From: Nocardioides alkalitolerans
GTDB lineage: Bacteria > Actinomycetota > Actinomycetes > Propionibacteriales > Nocardioidaceae
Direction of reading: 5' to 3'
Assembly (NCBI GenBank): GCA_038184435.1
Contig: CP116227.1
Span: 1,517,501 to 1,581,500 of the forward strand
DNA length: 64,000 nucleotides
The position numbers were made by a program, and so were the translations under genes. Positions 32,191 to 40,927 of this stretch are shown piece by piece (the first letter of the stretch is position 1; the number at the start of each line of letters is the position of its first letter). Below the pieces are notes generated by a model. That model was given only the letters and a program-made list of their open reading frames with translations. It did not search any database and had not been told where the DNA came from.

Positions 32191-32247
32191 GCCCCTGTCC
32201 CCGTAGGCCTCCGGAGGCTTGGACAGATCCGACCTGCCGACAGGGGC
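32191..32247. terminator. Inverted repeat between convergent MFS and pnkp genes
   Basis: GCCCCTGTC (32191-32199) and GACAGGGGC (32239-32247) are perfect arms enclosing a second palindrome, GCCTCCGGAGGC (32207-32218). Placed 14 bp past one stop and 12 bp past the other, it is likely a two-way terminator. Confidence 0.55.
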
Positions 32248-32258
32248 CGCGCCTGCCC

Positions 32259-34814
32259 TCAGAGCCGCGGGTCGATCGGCTCCGACTCCAGCGCCAGCAC
32301 GGCGAACACCCGCTGGTGCACCTCCCACAGCGGGTCGCCGCCGACGAAGCGCACGAGGGCGTCGAGCCCGAGACCGTGCTCCTTCAGCGCGAGGTCGCGC
32401 TTGCGTCCCAGGTGCCGCTTGCGGAGCACGTCGAGCGCGTCGAGGTAGTCGGGGCCGTAGATGATGCGGAGGTACTCCCGCCCGCGCACCTTGACGCCCG
32501 GCTGCACGCGTCGACCGTCGCCCGGCACGGGCACGTCGTCGGCCGGCTTGACGACCATGCCCTCGCCGCCCGCCGCCGTGAGGTCGAGCCACCACTGCGC
32601 CGCGGCAGCGCGCGCGTCGGCGTCCGCGAGGTCGACGAACCGGTGCCGGGTCGGCGTCACGAGCGGGTGGTCGTGCAGGGTCGCGACCTGCTCGAGGTGC
32701 CAGCGGTGGGACCGGGTGGCGGCGTACGCCTCTCCCTCGCCCGCCAGCACCGCGAACGGCGCCACCGTGACCCCGTCGAGCCCGTCGGTGGGTCGCACGT
32801 AGCTGCGGTAGGCGTCACGGAAGGCCGCGGCGGCGTGGGTACGGCGACGCGTCCGGTCCGCGAGGGCCCGGAGCGCCGGCGCGTCCAGGCCCCGGGCCAG
32901 GGCGGCATCGAGCGCCTCCTGCGCAGCCGGGAGGGCGACGGACGCAGCGGCGCCGACCGCGGCGTACTGCTCGCGGATCAGCTCGCCGGCCTTCGCCGAC
33001 CACGGCAGGAGCTCGGCGTCGAGGACGAGCCAGTCGGTGCCGAGCCGGTCGAGGAGCGGTGCGGCGGCCTCGGCGAGGGAGGCGACGAGACGTCGGCCGA
33101 GCTCGCCGGGGAAGAAGGCGCGTCCCGTGCGCGTCACCACCTGTCCGGTCGACCCGTCGGTGACGCCGAAGCGGCGCTCCGCCGTCGCCGCGTCGCGGGC
33201 GAGCACGGCCACGGCCCGCGACCCCATGTGCTTCTCCTCGCACACGACGGTCGTGACACCGGCGCGGGCGTACTCCTCGAACGCCTCGTCGGGGTGCTCG
33301 AGGAAGCCGTCCCGGCTCGACGTGGCGACGGGCGCCATCGTCGGCGGCAGGTGCACGAGCCACCGCGGGTCCACCGCGAACCGGCTCATCACCTCGAGCG
33401 CGGCGGCCGCGTTCTCCTCCGGCACCTTCACGCGCGGCCCGATCGTGGTGTCGAGCCACCGGGTGCCGAGCACGTCGGCCGCGGCCAGCGCGCCCGGCTC
33501 CCGCTCGGGGACGGTGGGAGCGAGGGGGCGGGCCGGGGCGTACCACTCCCGCTCGGCCGGTACGTCGACGAGCTCGCGCTCGGGGTACCGCAACGCCGTC
33601 AGGGCACCGCCGAACACGACGCCGGTGTCGAGGCAGATCGTGCCGTTGACCCACTCGGCGGTCGGGACCGGCGTGTGGCCGTAGACGACGGTCGCGGCCC
33701 CGCGGTAGTCCTGCGCCCACGGGTAGCGCACCGGCAGGCCGAACTCGTCGGTCTCGCCGGTGGTGTCGCCGTACAGCGCGAACGCGCGGACCCGGCGGGA
33801 GGACCGTCCGTGGTAGGCCTCCTTGAGGCCCGCGTGGGCCACCACGAGACGCCCCTCGTCGAGCACGTAGTGCGCCACGAGCCCGTCCATGAACGCCGTC
33901 ATCCGCTCCCGGAACTCGTCGGGCTCCTCGGCCAGCTGGGCGAGCGACTCCTCGAGGCCGTGCGCCACCTTCACCTGACGGCCGCGGAGCGCTCGGACCA
34001 GCTTGTCCTCGTGGTTGCCCGCGACGCACAGGGCCGTGCCCGCCGCGACCATTCCGGACACGAGGCGGAGCACGCCCGGGGTGTCAGGGCCGCGGTCGAC
34101 GAGGTCGCCGACGAAGACCGCGGTGCGGCCCTCCGGGTGGCGGGCGCCGACGGCGCGACCGGTGTCGTCGCGCTCGAGCTGCCAGCCGAGGCGCTCGAGC
34201 AGGGTACGCAGCTCGGAGACGCAGCCGTGCACGTCCCCGATCAGGTCGAACGGGCCGGTGAGCTCGCGCCGGTCGTTCCAGGAGCGCTCGCGCACGACCG
34301 CGGCCGCGTCGACCTCCTCCACGCCGTCGAGCACGTGGACGCGGCGGAAGCCCTCGCGGCGCAGCCCGCGCAGGGACCGGCGCAGGTCGCGGTCGTGCCG
34401 CTCGACGATCCGCTCGACCGGGGTGCGCCCGAAGGTGCGGCCGCTCGCGCGGTGGCGGTCGACGGCGACGCGGGCCGGGACCTTGAGCACGATCGCGTCG
34501 ACCAGCAGGTCGTGGCTGCGCGCGAGCGACACCAGCTGTGCACGGGCGTCGGGCTGCACGTTGGTGGCGTCGACGACCGTCAGCAGACCGCGTCGCAGCC
34601 GGATGCCGACGAGGTGCTGCAGCAGGTCGAAGGCGTCCGGCGTCGCCGACTGGTCCTCGGGGTCGTCGGCCACGAGCGCGCGGCAGGTGTCGGAGGAGAC
34701 GACCTCGGTGGGCGCGAAGTGACGCGCGGCGAAGGTCGACTTGCCGCTGCCCGACGCGCCGACGAGCAGCACGAGACCGGCGGCGGGAACACCGAGGGAA
34801 CGGGGCTCAGGCAC
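32259..34814 (-). CDS. pnkp: Polynucleotide kinase-phosphatase-ligase of the RNA repair system (Pnkp)
   Basis: Heals and seals broken RNA. Three modules: 5'-OH kinase (about 1-165) with P-loop LVGASGSGKSTFA; metallophosphoesterase 2',3'-phosphatase (about 195-440) with LIGDVHG, FVGDLVDRG, CVAGNHED and YGHTP; and a nucleotidyl-transferase/ligase module (about 470-851) with CEEKHMGSRA, whose Lys (about 538) takes the AMP. 851 residues is the family size. GTG at 34814 overlaps the hen1 end by 8 bp. In characterised systems full ligation needs Hen1, encoded directly upstream. Confidence 0.95.
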   Translation of the reverse strand: MPEPRSLGVPAAGLVLLVGASGSGKSTFAARHFAPTEVVSSDTCRALVADDPEDQSATPDAFDLLQHLVGIRLRRGLLTVVDATNVQPDARAQLVSLARSHDLLVDAIVLKVPARVAVDRHRASGRTFGRTPVERIVERHDRDLRRSLRGLRREGFRRVHVLDGVEEVDAAAVVRERSWNDRRELTGPFDLIGDVHGCVSELRTLLERLGWQLERDDTGRAVGARHPEGRTAVFVGDLVDRGPDTPGVLRLVSGMVAAGTALCVAGNHEDKLVRALRGRQVKVAHGLEESLAQLAEEPDEFRERMTAFMDGLVAHYVLDEGRLVVAHAGLKEAYHGRSSRRVRAFALYGDTTGETDEFGLPVRYPWAQDYRGAATVVYGHTPVPTAEWVNGTICLDTGVVFGGALTALRYPERELVDVPAEREWYAPARPLAPTVPEREPGALAAADVLGTRWLDTTIGPRVKVPEENAAAALEVMSRFAVDPRWLVHLPPTMAPVATSSRDGFLEHPDEAFEEYARAGVTTVVCEEKHMGSRAVAVLARDAATAERRFGVTDGSTGQVVTRTGRAFFPGELGRRLVASLAEAAAPLLDRLGTDWLVLDAELLPWSAKAGELIREQYAAVGAAASVALPAAQEALDAALARGLDAPALRALADRTRRRTHAAAAFRDAYRSYVRPTDGLDGVTVAPFAVLAGEGEAYAATRSHRWHLEQVATLHDHPLVTPTRHRFVDLADADARAAAAQWWLDLTAAGGEGMVVKPADDVPVPGDGRRVQPGVKVRGREYLRIIYGPDYLDALDVLRKRHLGRKRDLALKEHGLGLDALVRFVGGDPLWEVHQRVFAVLALESEPIDPRL

Positions 34815-36246
34815 GACGGAACACCCCCAGCTGCGTCGGCGGGCCGACCTGGGGGTCGACCTCGCCGACATCCCGGCGCTCGACCGTGTAGCCGGTGCGT
34901 GCGGCGACGCCGTCGCACCACGCGGCGAACTCGGCCCGCGTCCACTCGAACCGGTGGTCGGGGTGCCGGAAGCCCGTGAGGTCGGGGTACCGGACGTTGT
35001 GGTCGGCGTTGGGGGTGGTCACCACCACCGCGCCGGGACGCGCCTCGCCGAAGACGACGCGTTCCAGGGCGGGCAGCCGCTCCGGGTCGAGGTGCTCGAC
35101 GACCTCCATGAGCACGGCCGCGTCGTACCCGGAGAACCGCTCGTCGGTGTAGGTGACCGAGGCCTGGAACACGCTGATCCGCGCGCGGAGGGCGTCGGCC
35201 TGGCGGTCCGGGGTGCGGCGCAGCGAGCGCTCGTCGACCCGCAGCCGCCGCTGGGTGGCGAGCACGCCGACGGCGGAGACGTCGGTGCCGGCCACGACCG
35301 CGTACGCCGGGCGCGCGAGCACGTCGGCGAGCAGCTGCCCGCCGCCGCAGCCGAGGTCGATCACGCTCGTGGCGCCCGCCGCGGCCAGCTCGTCGAGCAC
35401 ACCCAGGACCGCCTCGCGGCGGAGCTGGTGGAGGGGACGCCGCGCCGGCGCCTGCTCCTCCTGCTGCTCGCTGTCGGTGGTCTCGCCCTCGGGGCGCCCG
35501 TCCAGCTCGTCGAGCCGGGTCAGGGCCTCGCGCGCGAGGGCGCGTCGGCGGCCGAGGTAGCGCCGCGTGATGAGGTCCCGCTCGGGGTGCGTGGCGAGCC
35601 AGTCGCCGCCCGAGCGGAGGAGCTTGTCGACCTCGTCCGGCGCCTGCCAGTAGTGCTTCGCCTGGTCGAGAGCCGGCAGCAGCACGTGGAGCTGGTTGAG
35701 GGCGTCGGCGAGCACGACCTCGCCACGCAGGGTGAGGTCGAGGTACCGCGACGGTCCCCAGCCGTCGATCGTCTCGTCGAGCGGTACGTCGCGGGCGTCC
35801 ACCTCCCACCCCAGGGGCTCGAAGATGCGGCGCAGCAGGTCGCGTCCCGCCACGCCGCCGGGGCGGCAGGGCACCGCGGGGAGGTGCAGCTCCAGCGGGA
35901 TCGGCGTGGCCGCGAGCTCGGGGCGCGCGTCGCACCGACCGCTGCGGGCCGTGCTGAACACCTTGCGGATCGCCACGGCCAGCAGGGACGACGCCGCGTA
36001 GGGGCGGTCGTTGACGTACTGCGCCAGGGAGAAGTCGGGTGTGCCCTGCGGTCGGGAGCGCACGAGGCGCACCGGGTCCACGTCGAGCACGAGTGCGGCC
36101 GTGCACCGCTCCTCGGTCGCCTCGGGGTAGAACACGGTGGCCGACCCGAAGGACTGCTCGAACTCCTGCACGCGGTCGGGGTGCTTGAACAGCAGGTATC
36201 CCAGGTCGGTCGCGGGCCGGTGCGTGGTCGAGACGGTCAGGAGCAC
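34807..36246 (-). CDS. hen1: 3'-terminal RNA ribose 2'-O-methyltransferase Hen1
   Basis: Methylates the 2'-OH at the 3' end of cleaved RNA so that repaired RNA resists re-cleavage, and helps Pnkp ligate. The N-terminal half (about 1-240) is the bacterial Hen1 domain that binds Pnkp. The C-terminal methyltransferase has SAM motif VIDLGCGGGQLL (297-303) and metal ligands EVVEHL (Glu381, Glu384, His385) plus a later His near 431 (FRHPDHRFEW). GTG start at 36246, AGGA 9 bases upstream. 479 residues, complete. Confidence 0.95.
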   Translation of the reverse strand: MLLTVSTTHRPATDLGYLLFKHPDRVQEFEQSFGSATVFYPEATEERCTAALVLDVDPVRLVRSRPQGTPDFSLAQYVNDRPYAASSLLAVAIRKVFSTARSGRCDARPELAATPIPLELHLPAVPCRPGGVAGRDLLRRIFEPLGWEVDARDVPLDETIDGWGPSRYLDLTLRGEVVLADALNQLHVLLPALDQAKHYWQAPDEVDKLLRSGGDWLATHPERDLITRRYLGRRRALAREALTRLDELDGRPEGETTDSEQQEEQAPARRPLHQLRREAVLGVLDELAAAGATSVIDLGCGGGQLLADVLARPAYAVVAGTDVSAVGVLATQRRLRVDERSLRRTPDRQADALRARISVFQASVTYTDERFSGYDAAVLMEVVEHLDPERLPALERVVFGEARPGAVVVTTPNADHNVRYPDLTGFRHPDHRFEWTRAEFAAWCDGVAARTGYTVERRDVGEVDPQVGPPTQLGVFRRA

Positions 36247-36305
36247 CCGCCCGATCCTGCCAGGGTCGAGGGCCCTCGCGTCCGCATTTTCCGCGGGCGG
36301 CAGCG

Positions 36306-36524
36306 TCAGGCGGTGCGGTTGCTCCCCGGGGAGGCGCCGTCGTCCGCTCCGGGCCCTCCGCGCCCCGTGCGGCCGTGGGCTACGTCCTCGACGTCGTCCC
36401 CGTCGTCGGAGGGCACCGCGTCGTCGGCGCGGCCCGGCGTCGCGGGGTCGTCGGGGTCGCGGGCGGCGTCGGACACGACCTCGTTGGGCTCGGTGGGGAC
36501 CTGGTCCTCGGGATGCTCGCTCAT
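36306..36524 (-). CDS. Small acidic disordered protein
   Basis: 72 residues, dominated by Asp, Glu, Pro, Gly and Ala, with no hydrophobic core; expected to be unstructured. It lies 59 bp upstream of hen1 on the same strand and divergent from the ATPase gene. No good ribosome site precedes the ATG and no family is recognised. Codon use fits coding DNA, but with composition this simple a chance frame cannot be excluded. Confidence 0.45.
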   Translation of the reverse strand: MSEHPEDQVPTEPNEVVSDAARDPDDPATPGRADDAVPSDDGDDVEDVAHGRTGRGGPGADDGASPGSNRTA

Positions 36525-36595
36525 GGGGGTCCGGTAACCCGGCGCGACGCGACCAGCCGCTCAGCGCTGTCGGTGGCTCGGCATAGGTTCGCCAC

Positions 36596-37339
36596 GTGCG
36601 CTTCGACGAACCTCCCGTGGTCCGGGTGACGGCCGCCCCCGGAGGGCTCGCGCCCGGTTCCTGGCCCCTGACCGTGCCCGCCGTGGAGCAGCTCGTCCGC
36701 GAGGGCCTCCGGCTCCAGCCGGGCGTGACCTTCCTGGTCGGCGAGAACGGCTCGGGCAAGTCGACGATCGTCGAGGCGGTGGCCGAGGCCTACGGCCTGC
36801 CACCCGAGGGCGGGTCGACGCAGGGCGGTCGCTCGACCTTCCGCAGCGAGTCACCGCTGGGGCAGCAGCTGCGCGTCGAACGAGGCCTGCTGGCGAGCCG
36901 GTGGGGCTTCTTCCTACGGGCGGAGGCGATGCACGGGTGGTACACGTTCTCCGAGGAGAGCGCGGCGGAGATGTCCGACGACGACCCGCGGCGTCCTCCG
37001 CGGTTCCACGAGATGAGCCACGGCGAGTCCTTCCTCGCGGTCGCCCGGGCCCGCCTCGACTCGGGCGGCTTCTACTGCCTCGACGAGCCCGAGGCGGCGT
37101 TGTCGTTCTCGTCGACGCTCACCCTGCTCGGCCACCTCGCCGACCTCGTGGAGCAGAAGGCGCAGGTGCTCTGCGCGACCCACTCCCCCGTGCTGGCGTC
37201 CTTGCCCGGCGCCCGGATCCTCGAGGTCGGCGACTGGGGACTGCGGGAGACGACGTGGGAGGAGCTCGACCTGGTGCAGCACTGGCGCCGGTTCATGGAC
37301 GCGCCGGGGCGCTACCTCCGGCACGTGGTCGGCGACTGA
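36596..37339 (+). CDS. ABC/SMC-type ATP-binding protein (no membrane partner)
   Basis: 247-residue P-loop ATPase. Walker A FLVGENGSGKSTIVEAVAEAYG (about 45-66), a signature-like MSHGESFLAVARARL (about 140-155), Walker B with GGFYCLDEPEAALSFSS, and the switch ATHSPVLASLPGARIL. The AAA_21/SMC-like order, with an internal coiled region too short for DNA tethering, is that of stand-alone ATPases such as those in OLD-like or repair-linked systems. No nuclease partner is next to it. It diverges from the hen1 side and may be part of the RNA-repair neighbourhood, which is inference. Confidence 0.78.
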   Translation: MRFDEPPVVRVTAAPGGLAPGSWPLTVPAVEQLVREGLRLQPGVTFLVGENGSGKSTIVEAVAEAYGLPPEGGSTQGGRSTFRSESPLGQQLRVERGLLASRWGFFLRAEAMHGWYTFSEESAAEMSDDDPRRPPRFHEMSHGESFLAVARARLDSGGFYCLDEPEAALSFSSTLTLLGHLADLVEQKAQVLCATHSPVLASLPGARILEVGDWGLRETTWEELDLVQHWRRFMDAPGRYLRHVVGD

Positions 37340-37369
37340 GCAGCCCCGCGCCGGCGCCGGCGCCTGGGC

Positions 37370-38830
37370 TCAACGCTTGCGCAGCACGGCGACGAACATC
37401 GCGTCGGTGCGGTGCACGTGGGGCCACAGCTGCACGGTCGCTGCGCCGGTCGCGAGCACCGGTCCGGCGGCGTCCGCGACCCCGGGGAGCACGGCGGTCG
37501 CGTCGAGGGTCTCCACGTCGTCCCGGCCGCCCAGCACCGCGTCGACCACGGCGACGGTCTCCGCGGGCACCGGCGAGCACGTCGCGTAGACGACGGTCCC
37601 TCCCGGACGCACGAGGTCGAGGGCCGAGCCCAGCAGGCGCTCCTGCAGCGGGACGAGCGTGCGCAGGTCCGACGGCTGCCGCCGCCAGCGCGACTCGGGC
37701 CGCCGACGGAGCGCACCGAGCCCCGAGCACGGGGCGTCCACCAGCACCCGGTCGAAGGTGCCCGGCTCCCAGCGGGGAGCGGTGCCGTCGCCGGTCACGA
37801 CGTCCTCGACCCCCGGCGCGAGCGAGCCGTCGGGCAGGCTGAGGGCACGCCGCACGAGGGCGGTGCGGTGCTCCTGCGCCTCGTTGGCGGTCAGCCGGGC
37901 TCCCCGCTGGGCGGCCAGGGCGGCGAGCAATGCCGCCTTGCCGCCGGGTCCGGCGCACAGGTCGAGCCAGCGCTCCCCCGCACCCCCGTCCGCGGCGTCC
38001 GCGAGGGCGAGCGCGACCAGCTGCGAGCCCTCGTCCTGCACGCCAGCGTCGCCGGCCGCGACAGCCGGCAGGGCCCCGGGGTCGCCGCCGGGCAGGCTGA
38101 CGCCCACGGGCGAGTACGCCGTCGGCTCGCCCTCGGCCTGGGCGGCGAGCGCGGCGCGATCGATGCGCCCGGGGCGCGCCACCAGCGTGACGCCGGGAGC
38201 GTCGTTGTCGGCCGCCAGCAGGGCGTCGAGCTCGTCGGGTCGTCCGGACGCGACCAGCGCGTCGGTCAGCGCCGCGACCACCCAGCGAGGGTGGCTGTGC
38301 GCCACCGAGCCGAATCCGACCGGGTCGGTGCCCGGGTCGGGAGCGACGCGGCGTACCCAGCCCGGCAGGTCGTGCGCACCCACCTTGCGGAGGACGGCGT
38401 TGGCGAACCCGGCCGGTCCCTGACCGATCCGGGCGCGCACGAGGTCGACGGTCGTGCTGATCGCGGCGTGGGCGGGCACCCGCATGGAGAGCAGCTGGTG
38501 GGCACCGAGGCGCAGCGCGTCGAGCACCTTGGCCTCGACCTTCGCGAGCGGACGGTCGACGCAGGTGGCGAGGATCGCGTCGTACGTGCCCTGGCGGCGG
38601 ATCGTGCCCGCCGCGAGCTCGGTCGCGAAGCCGGCGTCGCGACCGCTCAGCCCGTGCTTGCGGAGCACGTCGGGGAGCACGAGGTTCGCGTAGGCGTCGT
38701 CGACGCGGACGGCGCGCAGGACGTCGTACGCCGCGAGCCGAGCCGGGTCCGCAGAGCGGCGGGCCGCGGGCGGACGGCCGCCCGCGCGGGCACCCGTCGG
38801 GCGGCCGCCTCGGCGGCGGGGGTCAGCCAT
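37370..38830 (-). CDS. rsmB: 16S rRNA (cytosine-967-C5)-methyltransferase
   Basis: SAM-dependent m5C methyltransferase. N-terminal NusB-like RNA-binding domain (about 35-170, AYDVLRAVRVDDAYANLVLP), then the Rossmann methyltransferase: LDLCAGPGGKAALLAAL, LVDAPCSGLGALRRRPESRW and VYATCSPVPAET, giving the two catalytic cysteines. The ATG at 38830 overlaps the upstream gene by 8 bp. The first 35 residues are Arg/Gly-rich and probably disordered. 486 residues. Confidence 0.95.
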   Translation of the reverse strand: MADPRRRGGRPTGARAGGRPPAARRSADPARLAAYDVLRAVRVDDAYANLVLPDVLRKHGLSGRDAGFATELAAGTIRRQGTYDAILATCVDRPLAKVEAKVLDALRLGAHQLLSMRVPAHAAISTTVDLVRARIGQGPAGFANAVLRKVGAHDLPGWVRRVAPDPGTDPVGFGSVAHSHPRWVVAALTDALVASGRPDELDALLAADNDAPGVTLVARPGRIDRAALAAQAEGEPTAYSPVGVSLPGGDPGALPAVAAGDAGVQDEGSQLVALALADAADGGAGERWLDLCAGPGGKAALLAALAAQRGARLTANEAQEHRTALVRRALSLPDGSLAPGVEDVVTGDGTAPRWEPGTFDRVLVDAPCSGLGALRRRPESRWRRQPSDLRTLVPLQERLLGSALDLVRPGGTVVYATCSPVPAETVAVVDAVLGGRDDVETLDATAVLPGVADAAGPVLATGAATVQLWPHVHRTDAMFVAVLRKR

Positions 38831-39296
38831 CGTGGGCCCCGTGCTGGTCGGCTCGGTCGTCACGGGCGGCGAGGTACGCGCGGACGAGCTTCGGCGGGGC
38901 GCAGCGGAGCCACGACTCGGTGATCAGCTCCCGCAGCTCGGCGAACGTGACCTCGCCGAGGCGGGAGGTCTGCACCAGGTAGCCGTCGTGACCGTCGAAG
39001 TGCGGCACCGAGAAGAACGGCCCGTCGCCCTCGATGACGGCGAGCTTGGCGCCCTGGTCGGCAGCGTGGAGCACGAGCAGGTCGTCGTAGGGCTCCCCGG
39101 TGGCGGGGTCCACCGCGGTGCCGTGGGGCCGTCGGTAGCCGACGAACCCGCGCGGCTTTGCCTTCGTCGCCGGGTCGGAGACCAGCCACGTCGGCATGTC
39201 GCCCCACGTCACCCCGAGCTCGGTGTGCGGGAGCGCCGCGCAGATCGCGTCGACGTCCTCGGCCCGGGCCGGGCGGTCGTCCGCCGTGCCACTCAT
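38823..39296 (-). CDS. MmcQ/YjbR-family protein
   Basis: 157 residues with the YjbR double-wing-like fold: VDAICAALPHTELGVTWGDMP at the start, AVIEGDGPFFSVPHFDGHDGYL in the middle, then ITESWLRCAPPKLVRAYLA. Members are thought to bind DNA or act as small accessory proteins, but function is unknown. It sits between fmt and rsmB, which are normally adjacent, with overlap on the rsmB side. Confidence 0.85.
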   Translation of the reverse strand: MSGTADDRPARAEDVDAICAALPHTELGVTWGDMPTWLVSDPATKAKPRGFVGYRRPHGTAVDPATGEPYDDLLVLHAADQGAKLAVIEGDGPFFSVPHFDGHDGYLVQTSRLGEVTFAELRELITESWLRCAPPKLVRAYLAARDDRADQHGAHDG

Positions 39297-39312
39297 GCCG
39301 GTCCCCGCACCC

Positions 39313-40254
39313 TCAGGCGCCGAACCGGGTGCCCGACTCGAGCCGCACGCCGCGCGCCCAGTCGGCCGCCGGCATCTGCTTCTTGCCGAAGGCCTTGACG
39401 TCGCCGAGCCGCACGGGGGACGTGCCGGTGCCGACGAAGACCGCGTTCTTGGTGACCTCGAGCTCGCCCGGGGCGAGGCGCTCGCGGTCGTCGGCGATGG
39501 TCACGGGACCGATCTTGATGCGCTGCGTCTCGCCGTCGACGACCTGTGTCGACCAGGCGCCGGGCGCGGGGGTGCAGGCCCGCACGCGCCGGTCCACCGC
39601 GACCGCGGGCTCGCTCCAGTCGATCTCCGCGTCCTCGACCAGGATCTTCGGGGCGAACGAGACGCCATCCTCGGGCTGCTCCCGGGCCTCGAGGGACCCG
39701 TCGGCGATGCCGTCCAGAGTCGCCACGAGGAGACCGGCGCCACCCTCGGCCAGGCGGGCCAGCAGGTCGCCCGAGGTGTCGGTCTCGCGGATCCGCTCGG
39801 TCATCACGCCGAACGTCGGGCCCGCGTCGAGGGCCTTCACGATGCGGAAGGTCGTCGCGCCCGTGACCTCGTCGCCGGCCCACACCGAGTGCTGCACCGG
39901 CGCCGCGCCCCGCCAGGCGGGCAGCACCGAGAAGTGCAGGTTGACCCAGCCGTGCTCGGGGATGTCGAGGGCCGACTGGGGCAGGAGCGCGCCGTACGCC
40001 ACCACGGGGCAGCAGTCCGGGCGCAGCGCCTTCAGCGCCTCCTGGAACTCCGGGTCGCGCGGGTGCTCGGGCTTGAGCACCGGGACGCCGAGCTCCTCGG
40101 CACGCTGCGCGACGGGGCTCGCGACCAGCTTGCGACCTCGACCGGCCGGGGCGTCCGGTCGGGTGACGACGCCCACGAGCTCGTGGTCGGAGTCGGCGAT
40201 CGCGTTGAGGGCGGGTACGGCGACCTCGGGGGTGCCGGCGAAGACGACGCGCAT
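39313..40254 (-). CDS. fmt: Methionyl-tRNA formyltransferase
   Basis: Formylates initiator Met-tRNA. 313 residues: MRVVFAGTPEVAVPAL start, VNLHFSVLPAWRGAAPVQHSVW with the catalytic Asn/His region and the SLLP-type loop, and a C-terminal OB-fold (about 210-313). Lies 56 bp downstream of def, whose product removes the same formyl group after initiation. Confidence 0.96.
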   Translation of the reverse strand: MRVVFAGTPEVAVPALNAIADSDHELVGVVTRPDAPAGRGRKLVASPVAQRAEELGVPVLKPEHPRDPEFQEALKALRPDCCPVVAYGALLPQSALDIPEHGWVNLHFSVLPAWRGAAPVQHSVWAGDEVTGATTFRIVKALDAGPTFGVMTERIRETDTSGDLLARLAEGGAGLLVATLDGIADGSLEAREQPEDGVSFAPKILVEDAEIDWSEPAVAVDRRVRACTPAPGAWSTQVVDGETQRIKIGPVTIADDRERLAPGELEVTKNAVFVGTGTSPVRLGDVKAFGKKQMPAADWARGVRLESGTRFGA

Positions 40255-40310
40255 GAGGGGGTGGTTGCTCCTGGTCGGGACGGCAGCGGGACCGGGAGAG
40301 CCTACGCCGC

Positions 40311-40856
40311 TCAGCGCCCGAACGGCCCCGTCGGGTGGGGCGACACCTTGACCGTCGGCTTCTCCAGGCCGAACCACTCGGACTCGCGGATCTCGCGCAT
40401 GGCCGCCTTGCGGGCCGCCTCGTCGAGGCGGTCGATGAAGAGCACGCCGTCGAGGTGGTCCGTCTCGTGCTGGATCGCGCGGGCCAGCAGCTCCGAGCCG
40501 TTGATCGTGACCGGCTCGCCGTGCATGTCGAACCCGCGGGCCACGACGGAGTGGGCACGGCGGCACTCGTAGGTCAGCTCGGGCAGCGAGAGGCACCCCT
40601 CGAGGTCGAGCTGCTCCTCCTCGGAGAGCTCCAGCGTGGGGTTGACCAGGTGGCCCAGCTCGCCGTCGACGTTCCAGGTGAAGACCCGCAGGCCGACACC
40701 GATCTGGGGCGCGGCCAGGCCGGCGCCAGGCGCGTCGAGCATGGTGTCGGTGAGGTCGGCGACGAGCTGCCGCAGCTCGCGGTCGAAGTCGACCACCTCC
40801 GTCGCGCGCTTGCGCAGGACGGGGTCGCCGAAGAGCCGGATGGGTTGGATCGCCAC
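40311..40856 (-). CDS. def: Peptide deformylase
   Basis: Removes the N-formyl group from nascent proteins. 181 residues with all three motifs: GAGLAAPQIG, EGCLSLPEL (metal Cys) and QHETDHLDGVLF (HExxH metal site). The extended C-terminal part (KPTVKVSPHPTGPFGR) is typical of actinobacterial members. In an operon with fmt; divergent from a GNAT gene. Confidence 0.96.
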   Translation of the reverse strand: MAIQPIRLFGDPVLRKRATEVVDFDRELRQLVADLTDTMLDAPGAGLAAPQIGVGLRVFTWNVDGELGHLVNPTLELSEEEQLDLEGCLSLPELTYECRRAHSVVARGFDMHGEPVTINGSELLARAIQHETDHLDGVLFIDRLDEAARKAAMREIRESEWFGLEKPTVKVSPHPTGPFGR

Positions 40857-40927
40857 CCGGCGATCGTACGCGGGCGGGTCGACCGTCCCGGTTGCCGCGT
40901 CCTCGCCGCTTCGCCATCATCGACGCG

